Origin: an uncultured Eubacteriales bacterium
Lineage (GTDB): Bacteria > Bacillota > Clostridia > Lachnospirales > Anaerotignaceae
Assembly: GCA_959604475.1 (NCBI GenBank)
Contig: CAUHBX010000048.1
Coordinates: forward strand, 1-6,930
Direction of reading: 5' to 3'
DNA: 6,930 bases
In this document: piece by piece, positions 1 to 6,050 of the stretch
Layout of the letters: the number at the start of each line of letters is the position of its first letter
How positions within the stretch are numbered: position 1 is the stretch's first letter
Translations under genes and position numbers: made by a program
The notes under the pieces: model-generated
What the model was told of the DNA's origin: nothing
Seen by the model: only the letters and a program-made list of their open reading frames with translations
Databases searched by the model: none

Positions 1-58
1 CAAAGAATGTGCCAACGGGTTTTGCACCGTTTTTTACCTTTTTAAGAAAATCATTCAT
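1..58 (-). CDS. HpcH/HpaI-family aldolase, N-terminal fragment (truncated by window edge)
   Basis: An ATG at 58-56 on the minus strand opens 19 codons that run off the left edge: MNDFLKKVKNGAKPVGTFF. It is preceded by GGGAGG (71-66) with 7 bases before the ATG, a strong ribosome binding site. The 'LKKVKNG...VGTFF' opening resembles class II HpcH/HpaI aldolases, which cleave 2-keto-3-deoxy sugar acids or related hydroxy-keto acids to pyruvate plus an aldehyde. The gene starts 13 bp after the dehydratase stop, and its Shine-Dalgarno abuts that stop codon, so the two are almost certainly co-transcribed. The family call rests on only 19 residues plus context. The catalytic metal site and Arg are outside the window, so another TIM-barrel enzyme cannot be excluded. 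Confidence 0.55.
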   Translation of the reverse strand, partial: MNDFLKKVKNGAKPVGTFF

Positions 59-71
59 TATAATTCCTCCC

Positions 72-1754
72 TTAAATTTCTATAACAGCGCCCTTATCCG
101 CGGACGAAGCCACCTTAGAGTAAAGCCTTAAATATCCATTAGGTATTTCCTTGTCAGGGCGTTTCCAGGTTTTAAATCTATCCGCTATCTCCTCGTCAGA
201 AACATGCAGCTCAAGCTTTCCTTCATTTACATCAATAAGGATTTCATCGCCGTCCTTAACTATCGCAAGTGGACCTCCCTCTGCTGCCTCTGGTGAAATA
301 TGTCCTACAAAGCATCCGTTATTTGTACCCGAGAAACGGCCGTCCGTAATAAGCGCGCATGTCTTGGAAAGACCGGCACCGTACATAAATTTCATTGCCT
401 TAAACATTTCCCTCATTCCGGGTCCTCCCTTAGGGCCTTCATAGCGGATAACAACTACTTCTCCGGGCTGGATAACTCCGCCAAGTATTGCTTCCTCTGC
501 GGCCTCCTCGCTGTCAAAGCATCTTGCCCTGCCTACAAAATGATGTAGAGATGGGTCAATTGCTCCGGGCTTGCTGATTGCAGTATTAGGCGCAAGGTTT
601 CCCTCAAGCACGGCAACTCCGCCTGTTTTGCTGAACGGTTCCTCAACTGTCTTAATAATTTCAGGATTTTCCGGATAAGCAAATTTATATTCGCCGAGAT
701 TTTCTTTGATTGTCTTACCAGTACAGGTAATGAGGCTTGTATCAATTATATCGCCAAGCCTCTGCATTACTCTCGGTATTCCTCCGGCCCTGTAGAAGTC
801 CTCCATATCCCATTTAGCCGCCGGATTAACCTTGGCAATCTGTGGGGTTGTTTTATTAAGCTTCTCAAATTCACGCACAACATCCATTCCAAGCTCCGCC
901 TCATTGGCAACAGCGCTTAAATGTAGCACAGCGTTGGTTGAGCCACATATTGCCATTGTAACCTTAATAGCGTTTCTGATGCTTTCCTTAGTGATAATTT
1001 TACGCGCTGTAATCCCCTTATGTACCATATCTACAATTGCGCGTCCGGCCATGACTGAGCTTCTGAGCCTTTCGCCGTAAACAGCAGGTATAAGCGCACT
1101 TCCGGGGAGGCTCATTCCCAGTGCTTCTGAAAGGCATCCCATTGTATTGGCTGTACCGAGGAACGCACATGAGCCGCAGCCGGGGCATGCTGTATTCTCA
1201 AGGGCACAGTATTCCTCTTTGGTAATCTTTCCTACACTGTACATTCCTTTCGCCTCATCCGTGGATGTAAAATCGGCTTTTCTTCCGTCAAATTCAATTC
1301 CGCCGAGCATAGGCCCGCCCACAACCACAATTGCAGGGATATCAAGCCTGGCTGCCGCCATAAGTACCCCCGGAACAATTTTATCGCATGAAGCAAGCAA
1401 AACAACGGCGTCAAGCCTATGCGCCTGCGCCATAATCTCGATTGAATTGCAGATAATCTCTCTTGACGGGAGTATGTAATTCATGCCGATATGACCCTGA
1501 GCAACGCCGTCGCATGCACCGATTACTCCGAATTCCACAACGGTGCCGCCTGCGCTGTAAACACCCTTTTTAACAAACTCCGATACCTGGTTAAGGTTAA
1601 AGTGGCCTGGAACAACGGTGTTCCATGTATTTGCTATACCAATAATGGGCCTATCATTAAGCTCATAATCAGTATATCCCATTGATTTAAATAACGAGCG
1701 GTAAAAAGGCGCGTCGTCTCCACCCATAATAATGTGACTTCTAAATTCTGCCAT
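72..1754 (-). CDS. ilvD: IlvD/Edd-family dehydratase (dihydroxy-acid dehydratase or sugar-acid dehydratase)
   Basis: A 560-residue protein of full family length. IlvD/Edd enzymes use an Fe-S cluster and Mg2+ to dehydrate 2,3-dihydroxy acids to 2-keto acids. Visible signatures are ASCDKIVPG (121-129; cluster Cys123, metal-binding Asp124 and the Lys125 that is carbamylated in the family), CPGCGSC (190-196) before TANTM, YEGPKGGPGMREM (438-450), and TDGRFSG (470-476), whose Ser475 is the expected catalytic base. The PGH at 49-51 has Gly where many [2Fe-2S] members have a cluster Cys, which favours an E. coli IlvD-like [4Fe-4S] type. The start is set by AGGAGG (1769-1764), 9 bases before the ATG. 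Classical function is valine/isoleucine/leucine synthesis, but no other ilv gene is seen and the next gene looks like a keto-acid aldolase. A sugar-acid dehydratase role is therefore a real alternative; the family is certain and the substrate is not. Confidence 0.9.
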   Translation of the reverse strand: MAEFRSHIIMGGDDAPFYRSLFKSMGYTDYELNDRPIIGIANTWNTVVPGHFNLNQVSEFVKKGVYSAGGTVVEFGVIGACDGVAQGHIGMNYILPSREIICNSIEIMAQAHRLDAVVLLASCDKIVPGVLMAAARLDIPAIVVVGGPMLGGIEFDGRKADFTSTDEAKGMYSVGKITKEEYCALENTACPGCGSCAFLGTANTMGCLSEALGMSLPGSALIPAVYGERLRSSVMAGRAIVDMVHKGITARKIITKESIRNAIKVTMAICGSTNAVLHLSAVANEAELGMDVVREFEKLNKTTPQIAKVNPAAKWDMEDFYRAGGIPRVMQRLGDIIDTSLITCTGKTIKENLGEYKFAYPENPEIIKTVEEPFSKTGGVAVLEGNLAPNTAISKPGAIDPSLHHFVGRARCFDSEEAAEEAILGGVIQPGEVVVIRYEGPKGGPGMREMFKAMKFMYGAGLSKTCALITDGRFSGTNNGCFVGHISPEAAEGGPLAIVKDGDEILIDVNEGKLELHVSDEEIADRFKTWKRPDKEIPNGYLRLYSKVASSADKGAVIEI

Positions 1755-1936
1755 TATCCTTCTCCTCCTGAATTATCTTTTTATAATATTTGCAGTACAA
1801 AGTTTATAGATATATTCTATTCTTTATTTTGCACAAAACAGGCAGATATTTTTGTATAATTTTTCTGAGTCCTTGCAAAGGCTATGACTTTACTCTATAC
1901 TTATAGCAGTTTAATTAATAATGGAAGGAATCACTT
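1755..1936. promoter_or_regulatory. Divergent intergenic region, dehydratase / DEAD-box helicase
   Basis: 182 bp, AT-rich, between divergent starts. On the plus strand a perfect -10 TATAAT lies at 1855-1860. The best -35 by sequence, TTGCAC (1829-1834), is 20 bp away, which is too long, so the -35 is probably degenerate. That leaves a leader of about 70 nt before the helicase. On the minus strand the best pair is TTGTGC (1836-1831) with TATATC (1814-1809) at 16 bp, a weak match. An imperfect palindrome ATAGA-N5-TCTAT (1806-1820) overlaps that -10 and could be an operator, but in AT-rich DNA it is weak evidence. Confidence 0.45.
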
Positions 1937-3154
1937 ATGAATAAAAATTTTAAAGAACTTGGAATAAAAGATATACTGATTTCAGGCCTTCACAAGCAAG
2001 GTATAAGCGAACCATCTGAGGTTCAGGAAAGCACAATTCCTGCGGTACTGGCTAAAAAAGATGTAATTGCCAGGGCTGAAACAGGTTCAGGTAAAACGCT
2101 GGCATACCTTCTGCCGGTATTCATGAATATTGATGAAAATCTTCGTTCCGCCCAATGTATTGTTCTTACCCCAACGCATGAGCTTGCGGTGCAGGTACAC
2201 CGCCAGGCTGAACTGCTAGCCGTAAATTCCGGGATGGACATACGTTCAGCACTTATAATAGGCAATGCCGGCATGGCTAGACAGCTGGAAAGGCTGAAAG
2301 AAAAGCCTCAGATTATAATAGGCTCTGCCGGCCGCATATATGACCTTATCGGCAGAAAAAAAATACCGGCCCATACAGTCAAAACAATTGTGGTCGACGA
2401 GGCAGACCGTATGCTCGACCGTATAAATTCAGATATGGTAAGGGCTATTGTTAAAACTACACTTAAGGACAGCAGGCAGATGATATTCCTTTCCGCTTCA
2501 ATGGACGGAGAGGCTTTAAAAACCGCTAAAGAGCTCTGTATGAATGAACCTGTATTCTGCATGGCTGAAGAAAAAATACCAAAATCAATCAGCCATTATT
2601 GTATAACCTCCGAATTAAGGGATAAAATTAATATCATAAGGAAAATAGTACACGGGGATAAAGCCTCAAAAACAATTGTCTTTATTAATAACTCGGAAAA
2701 CATAGAGGTTACAGTGGAAAAGCTCTGTTACCATTCTCTGAAGGCTGTCGGTCTGTACGGCGGTATTAGGCGAGATGAGCGCCGAAAGGCAATAAACGAT
2801 ATGATAAGCGGAAAAGCCGAAATTATGGTCGCTTCCGACCTTGTTTCCAGGGGACTTGATATTCCAGGTATAACGCATATTATAAATCTTGATATCCCTG
2901 AAAATCCTACAAGCTATCTTCACAGGGCAGGACGCGCAGGCAGAGGCGGAAAACCCGGCAAGGTTATAAGCATTGCCACAATCGGCGAAAAACGGTATGT
3001 GAACAAATGTGCCAGGGCTCTTGGAATAAATGTGGACTATGTGCAGATGAGAGAAGGCAGAATGGTGCCGGAGAACACAGTTAAAAAGGCGCCGTATAAA
3101 TTAAAAAAGGCTGAAAAAGCAAAGTATTCTGAAAAGAAATTTAAAAACAAATAA
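1937..3154 (+). CDS. DEAD-box ATP-dependent RNA helicase
   Basis: A 405-residue, two-RecA-domain helicase core that unwinds short RNA duplexes using ATP, in the cytoplasm (RNA decay, ribosome assembly or cold adaptation). Motifs in order: Q-motif region GISEPSEVQ (22-30), motif I AETGSGKT (47-54), Ia PTHELA (79-84), Ib GSAGR (129-133), II DEAD (154-157), III SAS (186-188), IV IVFINN (247-252), V SDLVSRGLDIP (300-310) and VI HRAGRAGR (329-336). Several depart from consensus (PTRELA, TPGR, SAT, HRIGRTGR), so this is a divergent member but with the catalytic residues intact. A short Lys-rich tail (about 383-405) probably binds RNA; there is no DbpA-type or other extra C-terminal domain. The start follows GGAAGGA (1923-1929). 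No clear terminator separates it from the next gene. It may correspond to a CshA/CshB-like helicase, but I cannot assign the orthologue. Confidence 0.93.
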   Translation: MNKNFKELGIKDILISGLHKQGISEPSEVQESTIPAVLAKKDVIARAETGSGKTLAYLLPVFMNIDENLRSAQCIVLTPTHELAVQVHRQAELLAVNSGMDIRSALIIGNAGMARQLERLKEKPQIIIGSAGRIYDLIGRKKIPAHTVKTIVVDEADRMLDRINSDMVRAIVKTTLKDSRQMIFLSASMDGEALKTAKELCMNEPVFCMAEEKIPKSISHYCITSELRDKINIIRKIVHGDKASKTIVFINNSENIEVTVEKLCYHSLKAVGLYGGIRRDERRKAINDMISGKAEIMVASDLVSRGLDIPGITHIINLDIPENPTSYLHRAGRAGRGGKPGKVISIATIGEKRYVNKCARALGINVDYVQMREGRMVPENTVKKAPYKLKKAEKAKYSEKKFKNK

Positions 3155-3161
3155 AATTCTA

Positions 3162-3190
3162 TTGTGTTCAGCCAAATTTTAGTATACTAT
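3162..3190 (+). promoter_or_regulatory. Probable sigma-A promoter for the DUF1292 gene
   Basis: TTGTGT (3162-3167), 17 bp, TACTAT (3185-3190), with an overlapping TATACT (3183-3188). It sits 8 bp after the helicase stop and about 43 bp upstream of the next ATG. It is a moderate match, so the gene may also receive read-through from the helicase. Confidence 0.5.
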
Positions 3191-3232
3191 AAATGCGTAG
3201 CAATTTATCACTAATCTACAAAGGAGAATATA

Positions 3233-3559
3233 ATGAGCGAAAAAAATTGCGGCTGCGGTTGCGGCCATGACCATGATCACGATATGGAAGAACTTAACGA
3301 GGAGCTTGACACAATAACTCTCACACTTGATGACGACACAGAGCTTCAGTGCTCTATACTCGGAGTTTTTGACGTAGAGGGAATTGAGGATAAAGAGTAT
3401 ATCGCACTTCTTCCTGAAAACGATGAAACGGTACTTATATACCAGTATAAAGAATTGGAAGACGAAGAAATAGAGCTTCTCACAATTGAGGACGACGATG
3501 AATTTGATAAGGTTTCAGCTGCTTTCGATTCACTTTTTGATGAAGAAGAGGAAGAATAA
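3233..3559 (+). CDS. DUF1292 (YrzB-like) family protein with Cys/His-rich N-terminus
   Basis: A 108-residue, very acidic protein. Residues about 27-105 match the DUF1292 pattern seen throughout Firmicutes: ITLTLDDDTELQCSILGVF, then EYIALLPE and VLIYQYKE, then IEDDDEFDKVSAAFDSLFDEE. The family's biochemical role is unknown; members are small, soluble and presumably cytoplasmic. The unusual part is the N-terminus, CGCGCGHDHDHD (6-17), with three Cys and three His in alternation, which looks able to bind a soft or transition metal. The start is fixed by AAAGGAG (3220-3226), 6 bases before the ATG. It has its own likely promoter and is followed directly by a strong terminator, so it ends the plus-strand unit. 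In many Firmicutes DUF1292 genes sit near yrrK/mreB-type or ruvX-type housekeeping genes; here it stands alone beside a helicase. Confidence 0.9.
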   Translation: MSEKNCGCGCGHDHDHDMEELNEELDTITLTLDDDTELQCSILGVFDVEGIEDKEYIALLPENDETVLIYQYKELEDEEIELLTIEDDDEFDKVSAAFDSLFDEEEEE

Positions 3560-3563
3560 AACC

Positions 3564-3598
3564 AATGCCCCGCATTTTCTGCGGGGCATTAATTTTTT
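3564..3598 (+). terminator. Rho-independent terminator
   Basis: Perfect 10-bp stem AATGCCCCGC (3564-3573) / GCGGGGCATT (3581-3590), extendable by one A-T pair to 11 bp with a TTTTC loop, followed by AATTTTTT. It begins 4 bp after the DUF1292 stop. Read on the minus strand the same hairpin is followed by GGTTTTATTC, a weaker U-run, so it could also help end the convergent reductase operon, whose last stop is at 3627. Confidence 0.93.
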
Positions 3599-3626
3599 GG
3601 GGAATATGGATATTACTATTTAATAA

Positions 3627-4979
3627 TTAAATTGAAAATAAATCGTTCAGCGCTTCGCTCATAGTCGGGTGTGTGTATATATTATCTCTTAAAACCATAT
3701 AATCGGCATTCATATCCATAGCCAACTTAATTATATTTATCATTTCGTATGATTCTTCGCAGAAAAGCGACGCTCCAAGTATTTTATCCGTATCGGCATC
3801 TATCACAGCTTTAAGCAGTCCTGATGTTTGTTTAAGGACCTGTGCCCTTGGAACAGCAGAGGCTGGAAGTTTAGTAATTTTTATATTATAGCCCTTCTCA
3901 AGCGCCTCCTTCTCACTAAGCCCAACCCTAGAAAATGAAGGTGAAATAAATACTGAATACGGAATATTTCTTCTGTTTGAAAGTTTTCTTTCTGCACCCT
4001 CGTTAAGCTGTGATAAAACAATACGGTAATCATCAAGTGATACATACGTAAACTGTAGACCGCCGCATACATCACCCATAGCCCAAATATTTGAGGCCGT
4101 AGTTTTCAGTCTGTCATCAACCTTGACAGCTCCGCGCGGAGTAAGCTCGACCCCTGCTTTTTCAGCGCACAGCCCATCTGTGTTCGGCCTTCGTCCTGTG
4201 GCTATCAGAACAGCATCACCGTTTAACTTATAGTCATTTTCTTCTTTTTTATAATATACGTCTGCTCCTTCTATTTTGTATGTCTTGGCTGAAAAAATAA
4301 ATGATACTCCCTTTTCTTCCAATACCTTTTGTATTTCATCCGCAATATCCCTGTCCTCCTTAGGAATAAATATTCCCCCGTCCTGAATGACAGTGACTTT
4401 AGAGCCAAAATCAGAATACATCGAAGCAAATTCAAGGCCTATATATCCGCCTCCGATGATTGTAAGATTTTTTGGAAGCATCTCAAGCTCCATAAGGGTT
4501 TCGCTTGTGAACACCTTTGGATTATCCTTAAGTCCGTCAATATTTGGTATTACGGCGGCAGAGCCAGTGTTTATGAATATTTTATCAGCCGAAACTGTAT
4601 TTTCAGCTCCGTGTCTTTTAATTAGAACCTCCGTATTGCTTAAAAATGAAGCTGTCCCGTCGATAACAGAAACATTAGAAAGGTTATTCAGCTTGTCATA
4701 GTTCTTTTGCCTAAGCATTGAAGTTACCCTGCGTTTTTCTTCAATTGCCTCTTTATATTTTTTTGCCTTCTCATCAAATGAATCAGCACTTACAAGCCTT
4801 GATAAGCCTGAACTTCTAACAAGCGATTTAGAAGGTATACATCCGACATTTATGCAGGTTCCTCCATACATTTTGTTTGACTTTTCTATTACAGCTACTT
4901 TTTCTCCCATGCCAGCCAATACAGCCGCAAGTGTTTTTCCGCCTTTTCCAAATCCAATTATTATAGAATCATATTTCAT
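3627..4979 (-). CDS. rclA: RclA/MerA-type FAD-dependent disulfide reductase (reactive chlorine / HOSCN / Cu(II) reductase)
   Basis: A 450-residue class I pyridine-nucleotide disulfide oxidoreductase. Features in order: FAD-binding GFGKGGK (9-15), redox-active pair in GGTCINVGCIPSK (Cys42 and Cys47), NAD(P)H-binding GGGYIGLEFAS (176-186), second FAD motif WAMGDVCGGLQFTY (299-312), and dimerisation-domain His437/Glu442 in THPTMSE. The stretches MYGGTCIN, DRDIADEI, GLQFTY.SLDDYRI and SEALNDLFS closely resemble E. coli RclA as I recall it, and distinguish it from lipoamide dehydrogenase, glutathione reductase and true mercuric reductase (no C-terminal Cys pair). RclA-type enzymes protect against HOCl; they reduce hypothiocyanous acid and Cu(II) with NAD(P)H. 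The start overlaps the upstream regulator by 11 nt (4969-4979) with GAGAAGG ahead of it, indicating translational coupling. Cytoplasmic. The family is certain; the physiological oxidant is inferred. Confidence 0.92.
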   Translation of the reverse strand: MKYDSIIIGFGKGGKTLAAVLAGMGEKVAVIEKSNKMYGGTCINVGCIPSKSLVRSSGLSRLVSADSFDEKAKKYKEAIEEKRRVTSMLRQKNYDKLNNLSNVSVIDGTASFLSNTEVLIKRHGAENTVSADKIFINTGSAAVIPNIDGLKDNPKVFTSETLMELEMLPKNLTIIGGGYIGLEFASMYSDFGSKVTVIQDGGIFIPKEDRDIADEIQKVLEEKGVSFIFSAKTYKIEGADVYYKKEENDYKLNGDAVLIATGRRPNTDGLCAEKAGVELTPRGAVKVDDRLKTTASNIWAMGDVCGGLQFTYVSLDDYRIVLSQLNEGAERKLSNRRNIPYSVFISPSFSRVGLSEKEALEKGYNIKITKLPASAVPRAQVLKQTSGLLKAVIDADTDKILGASLFCEESYEMINIIKLAMDMNADYMVLRDNIYTHPTMSEALNDLFSI

Positions 4980-5403
4980 GTGTCTGGCCTTCTCTCTTAA
5001 ATATTTTACGGTCTATATCGTCAATAGTGATTTTTTTAAGAACTTCCCTTCCGGAATTATCAATCTGGTCAAAAACATTATCCATGAGTGGTTTCATGCT
5101 TCTTGAAATAGGACATTCGGCACATTCGCTTCCCGAACGCCAAGACACATTAACTATGCTGTCATCAGTTGCCCTGAATATATCGTACAATGTAACCCTG
5201 TCAGCTTCCTTAACAAAAGCATACCCTCCCTCAAAACTCAGCTTAGCCTCCGCTAGCCCGGCTTTTTTAAGTTTAGACATTACCTTGCGTACCCTTGCCG
5301 GATTAGTACAGACATTTTCAGCTATCTCCTCACTTGATTTGTGTGTCTTATTATGATTTAAATAAACCAACGCATGAACCGCAACGATAAATTCCGCCGT
5401 CAT
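4969..5403 (-). CDS. hypR: Rrf2-family transcriptional regulator, HypR-like redox sensor
   Basis: A 144-residue protein. An N-terminal winged helix with SSEEIAEN.CTNPARVRKVMSKLKKAGL (23-50) and the GGYAF wing (59-63) is typical of Rrf2 repressors. Cysteines are Cys32 in the recognition-helix region and Cys94/Cys97 in the loop CAEC before the long dimerisation helix. The IscR/NsrR three-Cys Fe-S spacing is absent. S. aureus HypR, an Rrf2 repressor of the merA flavoprotein gene, senses HOCl through Cys33 and Cys99, and both the cysteines and the neighbouring RclA/MerA gene match that arrangement. The chosen ATG at 5403 has GGGAG (5415-5411) 7 bases upstream; the longer frame from a GTG at 5439 lacks such a site and would add 12 non-conserved residues overlapping the rhodanese gene. 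It is the likely ligand of the paired operators at 5889-5930. Orthology to hypR is inferred. Confidence 0.88.
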   Translation of the reverse strand: MTAEFIVAVHALVYLNHNKTHKSSEEIAENVCTNPARVRKVMSKLKKAGLAEAKLSFEGGYAFVKEADRVTLYDIFRATDDSIVNVSWRSGSECAECPISRSMKPLMDNVFDQIDNSGREVLKKITIDDIDRKIFKREGQTHEI

Positions 5404-5428
5404 ATTATCACTCCCGTTTTCCTCAGTT

Positions 5429-5872
5429 TCAATTTTCACTTACTGTATCATAAGTCCAATCGTTAATACCGCCAAAATCGTAAACTTTTGTGTATCCCAT
5501 ATCAATCAGTTTTTTAGCCGCCTGTGCGCTTCTGTTTCCTGAACGGCAGTATACAAGAATTTCTGCATTAAAATCAGGAAGCTCAGCCGGAGGCTCGTCC
5601 TTAATATTTTCATTGGGAATAAGTATTGCTCCCGGTATATGCTTCTCATCGTACTCTTCTTTTGTCCTTACATCAAGTATTATGATTTCATCCCCGCTGT
5701 CCATCCTTTCTTTTGCTTCCTCCTGACTTATTTTTTTGTAGGATTTGTCTTCCGTTGTTTGTTCCGACCCTTGTTCTCTATCGGTGCTGTTTTTTGAAGT
5801 TGATGAAGTCTGGCATGCTGTAAGCATTAAAGCAGTTAATACAGCCGTCAATAATAATACTCTCTTTCTCAT
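5429..5872 (-). CDS. Rhodanese-domain lipoprotein (exported sulfurtransferase)
   Basis: A 147-residue protein. A lipoprotein signal (MRKRVLLLTAVLTALMLTAC) has positive residues, a hydrophobic core and lipobox LTAC, so processing at Cys20 would anchor it outside the membrane. Residues 21-44 are a Ser/Thr/acidic linker. A single rhodanese domain follows (about 47-145): IILDVRTKEEYDEKHIPGAILIPN (64-87) and the active-site loop CRSGNRS (109-115) with nucleophile Cys109. The six-residue loop after Cys fits sulfurtransferases rather than Cdc25 phosphatases. Such enzymes carry a persulfide and may move sulfane sulfur to cyanide or thiols. The start is set by AGGAGG (5884-5879), 6 bases ahead. It is the first gene of the operon, 25 bp upstream of the Rrf2 start, and sits right behind the double operator. 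Its acceptor is unknown; a link to thiol or thiocyanate chemistry is inferred from the neighbours. Confidence 0.9.
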   Translation of the reverse strand: MRKRVLLLTAVLTALMLTACQTSSTSKNSTDREQGSEQTTEDKSYKKISQEEAKERMDSGDEIIILDVRTKEEYDEKHIPGAILIPNENIKDEPPAELPDFNAEILVYCRSGNRSAQAAKKLIDMGYTKVYDFGGINDWTYDTVSEN

Positions 5873-5888
5873 ATTGCTCCTCCTATGT

Positions 5889-5905
5889 GTAACTTTTTCA
5901 GTTAC
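5889..5905. promoter_or_regulatory. Operator O1, 6-5-6 inverted repeat
   Basis: GTAACTTTTTCAGTTAC: perfect arms GTAACT and AGTTAC with a 5-bp spacer. It lies just downstream of the predicted transcription start and ends about 5 bp before the ribosome binding site of the lipoprotein gene. It shares both arms and spacing with O2, so one protein presumably binds both, most likely the Rrf2 regulator of this operon. Confidence 0.85.
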
Positions 5906-5912
5906 TTTATAT

Positions 5913-5931
5913 TGTAACTATATCAGTTACA
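5913..5931. promoter_or_regulatory. Operator O2, inverted repeat overlapping the -10
   Basis: TGTAACTATATCAGTTACA: the same GTAACT-N5-AGTTAC core (5914-5930), with one further matching pair outside. It covers the whole -10 element and part of the spacer of the minus-strand promoter. Centres of O1 and O2 are 25 bp apart, between two and two and a half helical turns. Occupancy would block RNA polymerase. Confidence 0.87.
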
Positions 5932-5945
5932 TTTATCCTTGTCAA
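5917..5945 (-). promoter_or_regulatory. Sigma-A promoter of the rhodanese-hypR-rclA operon
   Basis: On the minus strand: perfect TTGACA (5945-5940), 17 bp, TATAGT (5922-5917, one mismatch). Transcription should start near 5910, giving a leader of about 38 nt. The near-consensus strength suits a promoter that is held off by a repressor. Confidence 0.9.
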
Positions 5946-6015
5946 TAGTTTTTTCAATAATTAGAAATATTAATAATTTCTTATAATTTTTTAATAAAAC
6001 TAATTATTATTTTCA
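5946..6015. other. AT-rich spacer between divergent promoters
   Basis: About 70 bp, nearly all A and T, between the two -35 elements. It contains a 9-bp inverted repeat AATAATTAG (5956-5964) / CTAATTATT (6000-6008) and GAAAT/ATTTC (5964-5980). It may act as UP-element-like or curved DNA for both promoters. No open reading frame or other site is recognised. Confidence 0.4.
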
Positions 6016-6043
6016 TTGACTATTTTGTTTATTATTGTATAAT
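6016..6043 (+). promoter_or_regulatory. Sigma-A promoter of the MarR-ABC exporter operon
   Basis: TTGACT (6016-6021), 16 bp, perfect TATAAT (6038-6043). Expected start of transcription is near 6050, giving a leader of about 52 nt before the MarR ATG at 6102. Confidence 0.85.
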
Positions 6044-6050
6044 ATATAAA

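Noticed and set aside
1147..1479. Open frame of about 110 codons opposite the dehydratase gene
   Set aside because: Antisense to a clearly conserved enzyme, no ribosome binding site, and composition explained by the complementary codons.
1829..1860. TTGCAC paired with the perfect TATAAT as a full plus-strand promoter
   Set aside because: The 20-bp spacer is too long for sigma-A. The -10 is kept but the -35 is left undefined.
1921..1944. Short upstream reading frame MEGITYE ending inside the helicase start
   Set aside because: Its ATG lies right beside the helicase's own ribosome binding site and has none of its own; seven codons by chance.
4387..4701. Open frame of about 104 codons opposite rclA
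   Set aside because: Antisense shadow of a conserved flavoprotein with no start signal or recognisable domain.
3627..4979. Mercuric reductase or dihydrolipoamide dehydrogenase for the flavoprotein
   Set aside because: It lacks the N-terminal metal-binding domain and C-terminal Cys pair of MerA proper, and its conserved blocks match RclA far better than lipoamide dehydrogenase; no partner 2-oxoacid complex genes are nearby.
4972..5439. Longer Rrf2 reading frame starting at a GTG at 5439
   Set aside because: It has no Shine-Dalgarno, overlaps the rhodanese stop, and adds residues (MKIETEENGSDN) before the normal Rrf2 N-terminus. The ATG at 5403 has GGGAG at ideal spacing.
5956..6008. Terminator or attachment site from the 9-bp AT-only inverted repeat
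   Set aside because: Arms are nearly all A/T and 35 bp apart in an AT-rich spacer; chance pairing is expected and no U-run or element boundary fits.
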